Positions 8,189-18,957 of a stretch of 64,000 nt of DNA are shown piece by piece. The stretch's first letter is position 1, and every line of letters begins with the position of its first letter. Under the pieces are notes generated by a model. It was not told the DNA's origin. It did no database searches and was given only the letters and a program-made list of their open reading frames with translations. The stretch comes from Gemmatimonadota bacterium (lineage in GTDB: Bacteria; Gemmatimonadota; Gemmatimonadetes; Gemmatimonadales; Gemmatimonadaceae): NCBI GenBank assembly GCA_040388625.1, contig JAZKBK010000001.1:434001-498000 (forward strand), written 5' to 3'. A program made the position numbers and the translations under genes.

Positions 8189-10498
8189 GTGGCCGACGCG
8201 GCGCTGAAGCGCGAGGTGCAGGCGATTGCGCTGCTGCTGCTTGCGGTCTTTCTCGCAGGCGCGCTGATGCTGCATGGCTGGAGCGAGATGCGCGGCGTAC
8301 CAGCCGCGGCAGGAAGCTTCGGATCCGTCGGCGCGCTCGCCGCACGGTCGCTCATCGTCGTGTTTGGCTGGGTCGGGTCATCGCTTCTTCCGGTCGCTCT
8401 CGCGGTGCACGCTCTGCGTGTATTCGGCCGGATGAGCGGAGGTCGGGACCGTTCGTGGCTCATCTTTCTGCTCGGCATGGTGATCGTGCTGCCGTTCGGC
8501 GTGGCGCTCGCGATGGGTGCAACGCGCGACGACAACGTCCTCTCCGGAGTCATCGGCGGGATACTCGCGTTCTACACCACGCAGCTTACGGGGCCGGTTG
8601 GGGCGTGGCTGCTCTTCATGCTCGCACTGAGTGTGCTCGCCGCGGCGACGCTCTCGTGGAATCCGATCCGCATGCTGGTCGGGCGGGAGATAAAGCCGGT
8701 CATTGCCTCTACGGAACAGGCTGCAGCGCTCGACGACACGTACAACCCGCCGCGCGTCCGCAAGCAGAAGCTCCTCGCGCAACAACTCGAGCCCGAGCCG
8801 GAAGAGATGCCCGTGATCGACGAGGCACTGTCCGCGCCGTTCGAGCTGCGCAAGGACCGGAGTCGTCGCCGTCGTGGCAAGGATCGCGACGCGGCATCCG
8901 CTGAAGATCGTGTCGCCGCGGAGATCGAGGCGAGCGACGTAACGCATGAACGGTTCGACGATGAAGATCTCCCGACGCCGGACCTGCTGACAGCGCCTGC
9001 GCCGCGCAACATGGACGCCAACCGTCGCGATCTCGACGCCGCGGGCCAGCGATTGATGGACGCGCTGCGCACGTTCCGCGTCGACGGCGAGCTGGTTGGC
9101 CGCACGACCGGGCCGGCCGTGACCCAGTTCGAGATCGAGCCTGCACCGGGGGTCAAGGTCCGCCAGATCGCGAATCTCGCGAACGATCTCGCGCTTGCGA
9201 TGCGCGCGCAGAGCATTCGTGTCGTGGCGCCGATTCCGGGGCGCGGAGCAGTCGGCGTCGAGGTTCCAAATCCGGTTCCCGAGATGGTAGCGTTCCGCGA
9301 GCTGCTGGAGTCGCAGGATTTTCAGTCAGCGCGCGCCGCACTTCCGATCGCCCTGGGAAAGGATCTCGCGGGCAAACCCGTGATCGCGGATCTTGCGAAG
9401 ATGCCGCACCTCTTGATTGCCGGCGCAACGGGGTCCGGTAAATCGGTTTGCGTCAACACGCTCATCACCAGCCTGTTGTACCGGCACACGCCACGCACGC
9501 TTCGCTTCCTGATGGTTGATCCGAAGATGGTGGAGCTTTCGGTGTACAACATGATCCCGCATCTGCGGCACAAGGTTGTCACCGACAACCGCGACGCGGC
9601 GGCGGTACTCAAGTGGGCCGTGTACGAGATGCAGTCGCGTTACGAATTGCTGGCGGCGAACAACGCCCGCAACATTCAAGATTTCAATCGGAAGGTCACG
9701 GAAAAGGCACCGCTCAAGAAGCCAAAGACGCCGAACGTCGCGTTCGAGGACCTCGAGTACAAGGACGACGTCCTGCCGTATATCGTCGTCATCATCGACG
9801 AGCTCGCCGACCTGATGATGACGGTGCAGGGCGAGGTCGAGACTCCGCTCGCGATGCTGGCGCAGAAGGCGCGCGCGATTGGAATCCATCTCATCCTCGC
9901 GACGCAGCGTCCGAGCGTGAACGTCATTACCGGTCTAATCAAGGCGAACTTCCCGAGTCGCATCGCGTTTCGCGTCGCGAGTCAGATCGACAGCCGGACG
10001 ATCCTGGACGGAATGGGTGCGGAATCATTGCTCGGCAACGGCGACATGCTGTTCATTCCGCCAGGCAAGTCGGAGCCCGCGCGTCTGCAGGGTGCGTACA
10101 TCTCGAGCGAGGACACCGAGCACCTTATGGGCTGGTTCGAGGCGAGGAAGAAGGCTCGCGCCTCCGGCTTTGCGGCGGTCGATGAAGCGCCGGGCGAGAG
10201 CGACATTCTCGAAGCGGTGCGGAAGCTGGATGCCGAGCGCGCTGGCGGCGGTGAGGACGGTGACAGCGGCGAGGACGGCGATCGCGACAAGCTGTTCCGC
10301 GAGGCCGCCGAGATCGTGATCCAGAACCAGAGCGGATCGACCTCGCTGCTTCAGCGCCGTCTGAAGATCGGATACGGCCGCGCCGCGCGCATCATGGACC
10401 AGCTTCAGCTCGCGGGCGTACTTGGTCCGTCCGACGGTCCCCGCGGGAGAGACGTGCTGGTGGGACTCGAAGATCTCGAGCGGATCGCGCCGCGGTAG
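8189..10498 (+). CDS. ftsK: FtsK/SpoIIIE DNA translocase
   Basis: Septum-anchored hexameric motor that pumps chromosome ends into daughter cells and activates dimer resolution. The 769-residue product has about four N-terminal membrane segments (to about residue 165), a charged linker (about 185-280), the FtsK alpha/beta motor with Walker A GATGSGKSV (Lys418) and Walker B IVVIIDELADLMM, and a C-terminal winged-helix gamma domain (about 700-765, LLQRRLKIGYGRAARIMDQL) that reads orientation sequences. An acidic Gly/Glu/Asp stretch precedes gamma. The linker is short compared with E. coli. GTG 8189 begins one base after the comB stop. A GC-rich hairpin follows the stop. Confidence 0.95.
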   Translation: MADAALKREVQAIALLLLAVFLAGALMLHGWSEMRGVPAAAGSFGSVGALAARSLIVVFGWVGSSLLPVALAVHALRVFGRMSGGRDRSWLIFLLGMVIVLPFGVALAMGATRDDNVLSGVIGGILAFYTTQLTGPVGAWLLFMLALSVLAAATLSWNPIRMLVGREIKPVIASTEQAAALDDTYNPPRVRKQKLLAQQLEPEPEEMPVIDEALSAPFELRKDRSRRRRGKDRDAASAEDRVAAEIEASDVTHERFDDEDLPTPDLLTAPAPRNMDANRRDLDAAGQRLMDALRTFRVDGELVGRTTGPAVTQFEIEPAPGVKVRQIANLANDLALAMRAQSIRVVAPIPGRGAVGVEVPNPVPEMVAFRELLESQDFQSARAALPIALGKDLAGKPVIADLAKMPHLLIAGATGSGKSVCVNTLITSLLYRHTPRTLRFLMVDPKMVELSVYNMIPHLRHKVVTDNRDAAAVLKWAVYEMQSRYELLAANNARNIQDFNRKVTEKAPLKKPKTPNVAFEDLEYKDDVLPYIVVIIDELADLMMTVQGEVETPLAMLAQKARAIGIHLILATQRPSVNVITGLIKANFPSRIAFRVASQIDSRTILDGMGAESLLGNGDMLFIPPGKSEPARLQGAYISSEDTEHLMGWFEARKKARASGFAAVDEAPGESDILEAVRKLDAERAGGGEDGDSGEDGDRDKLFREAAEIVIQNQSGSTSLLQRRLKIGYGRAARIMDQLQLAGVLGPSDGPRGRDVLVGLEDLERIAPR

Positions 10499-10505
10499 TG
10501 CACCT

Positions 10506-10533
10506 CGTCACCCACCCCTCGGGCGGGATGACG
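10506..10533. terminator. GC-rich hairpin between convergent genes
   Basis: The stem pairs CGTCA with TGACG and two CCC blocks with two GGG blocks around a CTC loop, with one mismatch and one bulged A. It lies eight bases after the ftsK stop and just beyond the end of the opposite small gene. No T-tract follows on either strand, so it is a terminator-like hairpin rather than a canonical intrinsic terminator. Confidence 0.5.
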
Positions 10534-10546
10534 ATGAGTCAGCCTC

Positions 10547-10756
10547 TCAGTCGCCGCGCGGCTTGAGCAGATCGCTTGCGCGCAGGCCGTGGTATTCCTT
10601 CTGTTGCGCCTCCACCCAGACGTTGTACACGTAGGGATCGCCGCTGCCACCGCCTTTTTCGTCGGCCATCTTCTCGAAGCTCTTCGTGATTCTGCCGAGA
10701 GGCTTTCCGGGGACGCTCACGATGCGGACGTGGTCCCCAACTACGATACTTGCCAT
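10547..10756 (-). CDS. Small conserved-looking protein of unknown function
   Basis: A 69-residue product beginning MASIVVGDHVRIVSVPGKPLG, with a KOW/SH3-like beta opening, a central Lys/Gly-rich segment and a YVYNVWVEAQQKEYHGL core, ending in a basic tail. I do not recognise a named family. It is short but credible: it fills a gap between ftsK and yraN, reads against its neighbours, has no overlapping better frame, and its ATG is preceded six bases upstream by a TAGCTT -10-like hexamer (10763-10768 on this strand). That hexamer would give a leaderless mRNA. It is probably cytosolic. Function unknown; a nucleic-acid-binding role is only a guess from the beta-rich start. Confidence 0.55.
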   Translation of the reverse strand: MASIVVGDHVRIVSVPGKPLGRITKSFEKMADEKGGGSGDPYVYNVWVEAQQKEYHGLRASDLLKPRGD

Positions 10757-10879
10757 CCGAAAAAGCTAGCGACGGTGTCGGCTATGCGCGCCTGCGAGTG
10801 CCGGGCGATTGCGAAATACATCCGCGCAGCGATTGGATCCCGCGCGAGGATGCGGGCTACGCCGCTCTCGACGCCGTGA

Positions 10880-10888
10880 TGCTAGACT
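10880..10888 (+). promoter_or_regulatory. Extended -10 promoter candidate, leaderless yraN
   Basis: TGC-TAGACT (extended -10; hexamer 10883-10888) ends six bases before the yraN ATG at 10895. Transcription would start at or next to the A of ATG. No Shine-Dalgarno sequence is present. There is no convincing -35. Confidence 0.45.
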
Positions 10889-10894
10889 CGTCTC

Positions 10895-11287
10895 ATGCTC
10901 ACCGGACGACAGCGGCTGGGAATCAGGGGCGAATCGATCGCTGCCAGGTGGCTGGTGCTCCGAGGGTGGGAGATTCTGGACCGGCGGTTCCGGAGCGGCC
11001 ATCGTGATATCGACCTGGTGGTTTGCAGGGCCGAGGAGGGCAGCGCGGGCCGGATTGTCGCTTTCGTTGAGGTCAGGACTCGATATTCGACGGATTTTGG
11101 GACGCCTGCCGAGACGGTCGGGTGGAAGAAGCAGCGTGAGTTGGCTAGGTCGGCGCGTGTCTGGGTGGCTTCGAACAGATGTTCGGGAGACCAGTATCGG
11201 TTTGACGTCGTGGGGGTGATAGTGGGTACGGCTCGGGTTCAGATTCAGTATGTGCCGGACGCCTTCTGGTTGCGCTCCTTCGGTTGA
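10895..11287 (+). CDS. yraN: YraN (UPF0102) family nuclease-fold protein
   Basis: A 130-residue member of the UPF0102 family, which adopts a restriction-endonuclease-like fold; its cellular role is not settled. The family pattern is clear: [20 protein letters not shown] (12-31), then the active-site-like strand pair DIDLVV and FVEVRTR, where the family usually has GEIDL and VEVK. Here the first motif reads HRDIDLV, so Glu of GEIDL is replaced by Asp. The start is ATG 10895; its -10-like hexamer lies six bases upstream. It precedes recA by 142 bases, and its stop codon overlaps the -35 of the proposed recA promoter. The family call is firm; nuclease activity is not demonstrated. Confidence 0.88.
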   Translation: MLTGRQRLGIRGESIAARWLVLRGWEILDRRFRSGHRDIDLVVCRAEEGSAGRIVAFVEVRTRYSTDFGTPAETVGWKKQRELARSARVWVASNRCSGDQYRFDVVGVIVGTARVQIQYVPDAFWLRSFG

Positions 11288-11316
11288 TTTTCGGTCTGAT
11301 AGTTCGTATTTTGTTC
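11284..11316 (+). promoter_or_regulatory. recA promoter with GTTC-N7-GTTC SOS-box candidate
   Basis: TTGATT (11284-11289) and TATTTT (11307-11312) are separated by exactly 17 bases, a sigma-70 layout. The direct repeat GTTC (11302-11305), seven bases, GTTC (11313-11316) brackets the -10. This is the architecture of the alphaproteobacterial LexA box. A repressor bound here would block RNA polymerase. The leader to the recA ATG would be about 110 bases. Predicted by eye; no lexA gene is in the window. Confidence 0.55.
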
Positions 11317-11429
11317 GGGGCCTCTGCGGTGCGAAAGAACCTGGGGAATCCCGGCGGTTTTGCCCGGAAACACGAATCCGGATCGGGCAGTCCGGAGTTA
11401 TCTTACATCAGCGAAAGGAAAAGGGACCA

Positions 11430-12482
11430 ATGGGTGCTTCCACCATGCAGGACGACAAGAAGAAGGCGTTGAACCTCGCGGTGGCGCAGATCGAGAAGAA
11501 CTGCGGCAAAGGTTCAATCATGCGGATGGGGACGAGCACCGCTGGTGTGCGCGTTGACTCGATCTCGACAGGCGCCATCAATCTTGATGCAGCGATTGGA
11601 ATTGGTGGTATTCCAAGAGGCCGAGTGACCGAGATCTACGGTCCGGAATCGAGCGGCAAGACGACGTTGTGTTTGCACGTCGTTGCGAATGCTCAGAAGA
11701 ACGGCGGCGTCGCTGCCTACATCGATGCGGAGCACGCGCTCGACACGGAATACGCAGGCAAGCTCGGCGTGGATGTGGAGAATCTCCTGGTATCGCAGCC
11801 TGATACAGGCGAGCAGGCGCTGGAGATCTGCGAGATACTCGTGCGCTCCGGTGCGGTTGACGTTGTGGTGATCGACTCGGTTGCGGCGCTTGTTCCGAAG
11901 GCCGAGATCGAAGGTGACATGGGCGACTCGCACGTCGGATTGCAGGCACGACTTATGAGTCAGGCGCTTCGCAAGCTGACTGGTGCGATCGCGCGATCCA
12001 ACACTTCGGTGATCTTCATCAACCAGCTGCGCGAGAAGATCGGAGTGATGTTCGGCAATCCCGAGACGACGACGGGTGGAAAGGCACTCAAGTTCTACGC
12101 GTCTGTTCGCCTCGACATTCGCCGCATCGGGCCGGTAAAGGACAAGGAGGACGTGGTGGGATCGCACGTCCGCGTGAAGGTCGTCAAGAACAAGGTCGCC
12201 CCGCCGTTCAAGCAGGCCGAGTTCGACATCATGTACGCGGAAGGGATCAGCCACTCCTCGCTGGTGCTGGATATTGCCGCCGAGAACGGCATAATTGACA
12301 AGTCGGGCGCGTGGTACAGTTATGGCAGTCAGAGGATCGGGCAGGGTCGTGAGAACGCCAAGCTCTACCTCAAGGACAACGCTGCCTTGATGTCGGAAGT
12401 AGAGATAAAGGTGAAGGCTCTGCTCGGAATTACCGCTACGACAGCGGTTGCAGCCGAGCCCGAGGCGGTCGAAGAGGTTTAA
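11430..12482 (+). CDS. recA: RecA recombinase
   Basis: ATP-dependent strand-exchange protein and co-protease for LexA self-cleavage. The 350-residue product has Walker [10 protein letters not shown] (Lys77), Walker [13 protein letters not shown], the DNA-binding loop regions ([20 protein letters not shown] and the [16 protein letters not shown] segment) and an acidic C-terminal tail. ATG 11430 is chosen over upstream in-frame codons because AAAGGAAAAGGG lies just upstream and the N terminus then matches the family. A candidate SOS promoter lies at 11284-11316. A nested inverted repeat separates it from recX, its usual regulatory partner. Identity is certain. Confidence 0.98.
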   Translation: MGASTMQDDKKKALNLAVAQIEKNCGKGSIMRMGTSTAGVRVDSISTGAINLDAAIGIGGIPRGRVTEIYGPESSGKTTLCLHVVANAQKNGGVAAYIDAEHALDTEYAGKLGVDVENLLVSQPDTGEQALEICEILVRSGAVDVVVIDSVAALVPKAEIEGDMGDSHVGLQARLMSQALRKLTGAIARSNTSVIFINQLREKIGVMFGNPETTTGGKALKFYASVRLDIRRIGPVKDKEDVVGSHVRVKVVKNKVAPPFKQAEFDIMYAEGISHSSLVLDIAAENGIIDKSGAWYSYGSQRIGQGRENAKLYLKDNAALMSEVEIKVKALLGITATTAVAAEPEAVEEV

Positions 12483-12507
12483 CCTCTCTCGGTCCATAAA
12501 CGGATGT

Positions 12508-12583
12508 GTCGCCGAGTTGGTGCGGTTTGTAGGAGATGGGGCCCGGACTCCCCGCCTAATGCGAATCGTATCGGCTCGGCGAC
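12508..12583 (+). repeat. Nested inverted repeat between recA and recX
   Basis: Perfect nine-base arms GTCGCCGAG (12508-12516) and CTCGGCGAC (12575-12583) enclose a second stem, TAGG (12530-12533) plus GGGG (12538-12541) against CCCC (12550-12553) plus CCTA (12555-12558). In RNA this would be a long two-part hairpin ending 21 bases before recX. It could attenuate recX relative to recA or act as a processing site. It lacks a T-tract and a T-arm, so it is neither a classical terminator nor a tRNA. Confidence 0.5.
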
Positions 12584-12604
12584 TGTCGTTTCCGGCTGAC
12601 AGCT

Positions 12605-13069
12605 GTGGCACAGACGCCATATAACCGCGCGCTGGACCTGCTCTCCGCACGACCCTACACGGTGCGCCAGTTGCGTCGCAAGCTCGCCCAGAAGGACGTT
12701 CCGGCCGATGAGGTGGAGGCTGTCATCCAGCGCTTGCTCGGTGCCGGTCTGCTGGACGATGAGCGGTATGCGCTTGGCTATGCGCGATCCAAGCTCGTGG
12801 GACAGGGCTCGTCGGCGCGGCGGATATCGCAGGAACTCGCGCGGAAGGGTGTGAGCGCCGAGCTGAGCAAGCAGGCCATCGCGCAGGTTGTGATCGATGA
12901 GGAGATCGATACGCGAGCCGTCGTCGAGCGAGTAGCGCGCAAGAAGCTCGCGTCGATGGGCGATCTGGAGCCGGTTGTATTGCGGCGCCGATTGTTCGCG
13001 TTTCTGGCTCGCCGCGGATATGAGATGGACGAGATTCGCGAAGTCGTCGCTGCCGTGGGGAAGACGTAG
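12605..13069 (+). CDS. recX: Regulatory protein RecX
   Basis: Modulates RecA by capping or destabilising RecA filaments and inhibiting its ATPase and co-protease activity. The 154-residue product is built of three-helix repeats typical of RecX: RPYTVRQLRRKLAQKDV (first repeat), LLDDERYALGYARSKL (the family DxxYA motif), and a third repeat ending in RRGYEMDEIREVV. GTG 12605 lies 122 bases after recA with a strong inverted repeat between them, consistent with a reduced read-through product from the recA promoter. No separate promoter is evident. Family confident. Confidence 0.92.
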   Translation: MAQTPYNRALDLLSARPYTVRQLRRKLAQKDVPADEVEAVIQRLLGAGLLDDERYALGYARSKLVGQGSSARRISQELARKGVSAELSKQAIAQVVIDEEIDTRAVVERVARKKLASMGDLEPVVLRRRLFAFLARRGYEMDEIREVVAAVGKT

Positions 13070-13110
13070 GGCGAGAGCGTGGACTCAGCCTGTCTATATT
13101 TCAAGGCTAT

Positions 13111-15824
<2,714 letters not shown>

Positions 15825-15828
<4 letters not shown>

Positions 15829-16172
15829 CGGCGACGCATGAGTCGCTGGGAGCGTGGCTGGATGGCAAGCTCGAATCCGTGCCGCAGGAGCTGGCCGTGC
15901 GCATCCGTGCGGTGCTCCCGCCCGACTGGCGCGCTGCGTCCATCGCAGATGCGCCGTCGTTTCTGACCAACGCCGCCTCGTGTGAGCTTCGCGGTTTGCT
16001 CGAGCGCGGGTGCGAGGAGCGTTGGGCGGCGCCCGGATTGCTCGTCGTGGATGCGCTTGTCACGTATGCGTGCGAGCTCGTCGCGCTGTCGGGGGGCGAC
16101 ATGGACGCCGGCTCCGTGGCAATTCTGAACGCAGTGGGGGCGACGCTGCCACCGGAGGAGTCAGCCACGTGA
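15825..16172 (+). CDS. Unknown 115-residue protein coupled to alaS and asparaginase
   Basis: Starts with GTG overlapping the alaS stop (GTGA) and ends overlapping the asparaginase start by four bases, so translation is chained through three genes. The product is mostly helical, acidic, with a Trp-containing N-terminal segment (SLGAWLDGKLESVP), a central cysteine pair (NAASCELRGLLERGCEERW) and a hydrophobic helix (LLVVDALVTYACELVAL, about 76-92) too polar for a clear membrane span. No motif or family is recognised. It is likely a real gene given its perfect packing and absence of a competing frame. Function unknown. Confidence 0.7.
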
Positions 16173-17137
16173 TCGTCATCCTGTTCACCGGTGGCACGAT
16201 CGCAATGCGGAACGATCCGACGGCGCGCGGCAACACGCCTGCGTTGACCGGTGCGGAGATCGTGAAGGCGACCCGTGGCATCGACAATACCAGTGCGGTG
16301 GAGACCGAGGATTGGGGCCATTTCCCCGGACCGCACATGAACGTCGCGCGCATCTGGGCACTCCGGAATCGCATAGCGGAGCATCTCGCACGCGACGAAG
16401 TCGCGGGTGTCGTCGTCACTCACGGTACCGACACGCTCGAAGAGTCGGCGTACTTCGTTGCGCGCGCACTGTCGTCGCCCAAGCCAGTCGTGTTCACTGG
16501 TGCGATGCGCACGCAGAGCGACCTCGGCTGGGACGGACCGGCGAACCTGTTCGAAGCGGTGCACGTAGCTGCGAGCCCCGCGTCGGTGGGGCAGGGCGTA
16601 ATGGTGGTTCTGAGCGGGCAGATTTTCACGGCACTCGATGTTACCAAGTCGAATACACAGCTGCTCGATGCGTTCGAGAGTCCGGGGTTGGGTCCGATTG
16701 GATATCTTGACGAAGGCGAGGTTATCTTCCGGCGCGAGCTGCCAGCGCTGATCCCGCCAATCATACCAGTCGCGCCGGCGACCCCCGTCGACATTTTCTT
16801 CGCGTCCGCCGGCTGCGACTCCCGGTTGCTCGATGCAGTGCGCGACGAGTCGCGCGGAGCGGTGATCGCGGCGATGGGCCGTGGTAACGTGCCGCCCGAA
16901 ATGGTGCCGGGGATCGGCCGCTACATCGCCGACGGGAAGCCCGTCGTGATAACGTCGCGTACGGGCGGTGGACGCGTAGGTCACACCTACGCTTATCCGG
17001 GGGGCGGGCGCACACTGGAAGACATGGGAGCAATTCTGGCCGGCTCCCGTCGCTCGCAGCAGGCGCGCATCGATCTCATGCTGGCGCTGGGCGCCGGTGT
17101 GAGTGACGGGGAATTGCGCGCACTGTTCTCGAGCTGA
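16169..17137 (+). CDS. Asparaginase/glutaminase family protein (type I-like, cytosolic)
   Basis: Hydrolyses L-asparagine to aspartate and ammonia. The 322-residue product has both catalytic threonine signatures: TGGTIA at 7-12 (Thr10) and the THGTDTLEE loop from Thr84 (Thr84, Asp88). A further VFTGAMRTQSDLGWDGPANL segment matches the family. No signal peptide is present, so the enzyme is probably cytosolic. GTG 16169 overlaps the preceding stop; upstream in-frame codons would bury the TGGTIA strand. Substrate preference, or a role as a Glu-tRNA amidotransferase GatD-like subunit, cannot be excluded, though no N-terminal GatD domain is present. Confidence 0.92.
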   Translation: MIVILFTGGTIAMRNDPTARGNTPALTGAEIVKATRGIDNTSAVETEDWGHFPGPHMNVARIWALRNRIAEHLARDEVAGVVVTHGTDTLEESAYFVARALSSPKPVVFTGAMRTQSDLGWDGPANLFEAVHVAASPASVGQGVMVVLSGQIFTALDVTKSNTQLLDAFESPGLGPIGYLDEGEVIFRRELPALIPPIIPVAPATPVDIFFASAGCDSRLLDAVRDESRGAVIAAMGRGNVPPEMVPGIGRYIADGKPVVITSRTGGGRVGHTYAYPGGGRTLEDMGAILAGSRRSQQARIDLMLALGAGVSDGELRALFSS

Positions 17138-17143
17138 GATCGC

Positions 17144-18427
17144 ATGCCGTTGATGCAACCGCCAGAAACCGTGGTCGAGATCACGCGAGTACTCGAAGCC
17201 GCAGGTTACGAGGCCTGGTGCGTTGGCGGTGGCGTGCGCGACGCACTGCTCGGCATCCCCAACCTCGACTGGGATCTCACCACCAGTGCAAGGCCGTTGC
17301 AGGTTCGCAAGTTGTTCAAACGCACCGTACCCGTCGGAATCGAGTTCGGGACGATCGGCGTGCTGGATGAGAAGAATGTGATGCACGAAGTCACCACGTT
17401 CCGATCGGACGTCGAAACCGACGGACGGCACGCAGTCGTGAAGTTCGGCGAATCTCTCGAGGATGACCTCGCGCGCCGCGACTTCACCATCAATGCGATC
17501 GCGTATTCGCCATCGCGCGATGAGCTGCGCGATCCGTTCGGCGGGCAACGCGACATCGCGGAGCGCGTTCTCCGCGCTGTCGGCGTTGCCAAGGAACGCA
17601 TGCGTGAAGACAGATTGCGCGCTCTGCGCGCGATCCGGTTCGCGTCGCGTTTCGGCTTCACCGTGGACCCTGCAACGTGGCAGGCGATTCTCGTGAGTGC
17701 ACCGCACCTTGGCAGACTTTCGCCAGAGCGCGTGCAGCAGGAGATCGTCAAGACGATGAATCAGGTTGCGTTGCCGAGCACCGCATTCCGGATGTGGCGT
17801 GACAGCGGTGCGTTTGCGGAACTCGTTCCGGGGCTCGCGGGCATTACAGACGTCGAGCTACTGGCGCTCGATCACTTGCGCCTGCCGCAACTTGCCAGAC
17901 GCCCGCAGCGCTTGCAGCTTCGTCTCGCGGGACTCTTTTCGGCAGCTCGTCCTGGCACGGTACACGCCATGCTCAAAGCGTTGCGCTTCTCGAATGCGGA
18001 TGCCGCATGGGTCGGAGGCCTCGTTGAGCGCTGGCACGAGATGGGACGCGGAATGAAGAACGAGCTGATGCACTCCGAGGCGCCGGCTGATTCAGTCTTG
18101 CGCTCATGGGCGGGCCATGCTGGTCGCACGCGGCTCGCTTCATTGCTGCGCATCGCTGACGCTCACTGGTGGGCCGAGCGAGAACGGGGTAGGCCGGCGC
18201 CATCGCGCGAGCGTGTGGAGTCCGTCTATCGCCGCGCGATTCGGATTGCATATCGCGATCCGGTTGAAATCTCGGACCTTGCTGTCAACGGCGACGACCT
18301 TCACGCGATTGGCATCACGGGAAAGCAGCTGGGGCAGACACTGCGCGCGTTGTTGCAGTACGTTCTTGAAGATCCGAGTCGGAATACGCCCGACATGTTG
18401 TTGAGCCGTGCACGGGGAGACGCATGA
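17144..18427 (+). CDS. cca: CCA-adding tRNA nucleotidyltransferase / poly(A) polymerase family
   Basis: Class II nucleotidyltransferase that builds or repairs the 3' CCA of tRNAs. The 427-residue protein has the nucleotidyltransferase head with GGGVRDALLG (28-37), the catalytic carboxylates Asp42 and Asp44 in LDWDLTT, the RRDFTINAIAY motif, and the neck motif REDRLRALRAIRFASRFGF, followed by a helical tail. An HD domain is not obvious. It starts six bases after the asparaginase stop and its end overlaps the next start by four. A poly(A) polymerase or a CC-adding enzyme are the alternatives within this family; only biochemical specificity would separate them. Confidence 0.9.
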   Translation: MPLMQPPETVVEITRVLEAAGYEAWCVGGGVRDALLGIPNLDWDLTTSARPLQVRKLFKRTVPVGIEFGTIGVLDEKNVMHEVTTFRSDVETDGRHAVVKFGESLEDDLARRDFTINAIAYSPSRDELRDPFGGQRDIAERVLRAVGVAKERMREDRLRALRAIRFASRFGFTVDPATWQAILVSAPHLGRLSPERVQQEIVKTMNQVALPSTAFRMWRDSGAFAELVPGLAGITDVELLALDHLRLPQLARRPQRLQLRLAGLFSAARPGTVHAMLKALRFSNADAAWVGGLVERWHEMGRGMKNELMHSEAPADSVLRSWAGHAGRTRLASLLRIADAHWWAERERGRPAPSRERVESVYRRAIRIAYRDPVEISDLAVNGDDLHAIGITGKQLGQTLRALLQYVLEDPSRNTPDMLLSRARGDA

Positions 18428-18957
18428 TCTTTCGCAGCAGACCGCAGCAGGCAACCGTCTGGCGGAGGTTCCGCTCCGGTCACGACGGGTTCACCTTCGA
18501 GGAGTCCCGGGAAGGTTACTTCGAAGCGCACGTTGCCGCGAATGCGGAACGCGCGGTCGATCTGACGCATCTGCTTGCAGAGCATCTTCCGCCGGCTGTC
18601 GACGTCGCACTCACCGATCATCGCAGCAAGACCACGTGGAACGGCGTCGACATCGCGCTACCCGACGTCCGGGATGCGATCGCGCGCCTCAAGGTGCCAC
18701 TTGCGACGTATGCGGGAGTGGACATCACGATCTTCACGCCGGAAGATCAACTGTCGTTGACCGCGGAGCTGGATCTGTATGCATTCGGCCGCAGTGACCG
18801 CTGGTTGTATCTGCTGCAGGCGCTTGGACTTGAACAGTATGGTGCGGTGGCGGAAAGAGGCTGGCGTGGTCAGCCATGGGATCGCTCACCGGCCGCTGTG
18901 CTCACCACGGCTCTCGTTACCGCGGCCGAGCGGCTATCGCTCACCCGCTCACCGTGA
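18424..18957 (+). CDS. Unknown 177-residue protein between cca and ZIP transporter
   Basis: ATG 18424 overlaps the cca stop (ATGA) and its stop overlaps the ZIP transporter GTG by four bases. The product is soluble, rich in aromatic and charged residues, with a beta-rich start (HDGFTFEESREGYFEAHV), a helix (ERAVDLTHLLAEHLPP), a central DVRDAIARLKVPLATYAGVDITIFTP segment resembling an alpha/beta fold, and a Trp-containing C-terminal region. No signal peptide, membrane span or catalytic motif is recognised. Its position suggests co-expression with tRNA repair and metal transport, but no functional link can be argued from that. Function unknown. Confidence 0.75.
   Translation: MIFRSRPQQATVWRRFRSGHDGFTFEESREGYFEAHVAANAERAVDLTHLLAEHLPPAVDVALTDHRSKTTWNGVDIALPDVRDAIARLKVPLATYAGVDITIFTPEDQLSLTAELDLYAFGRSDRWLYLLQALGLEQYGAVAERGWRGQPWDRSPAAVLTTALVTAAERLSLTRSP

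Noticed and set aside
12508-12583. A 76-base recA-recX element that could be a tRNA
   Set aside because: Length fits, but there is no TTCRANN-type T-loop, no 5-base T-stem next to the closing stem and no anticodon arm with a seven-base loop.
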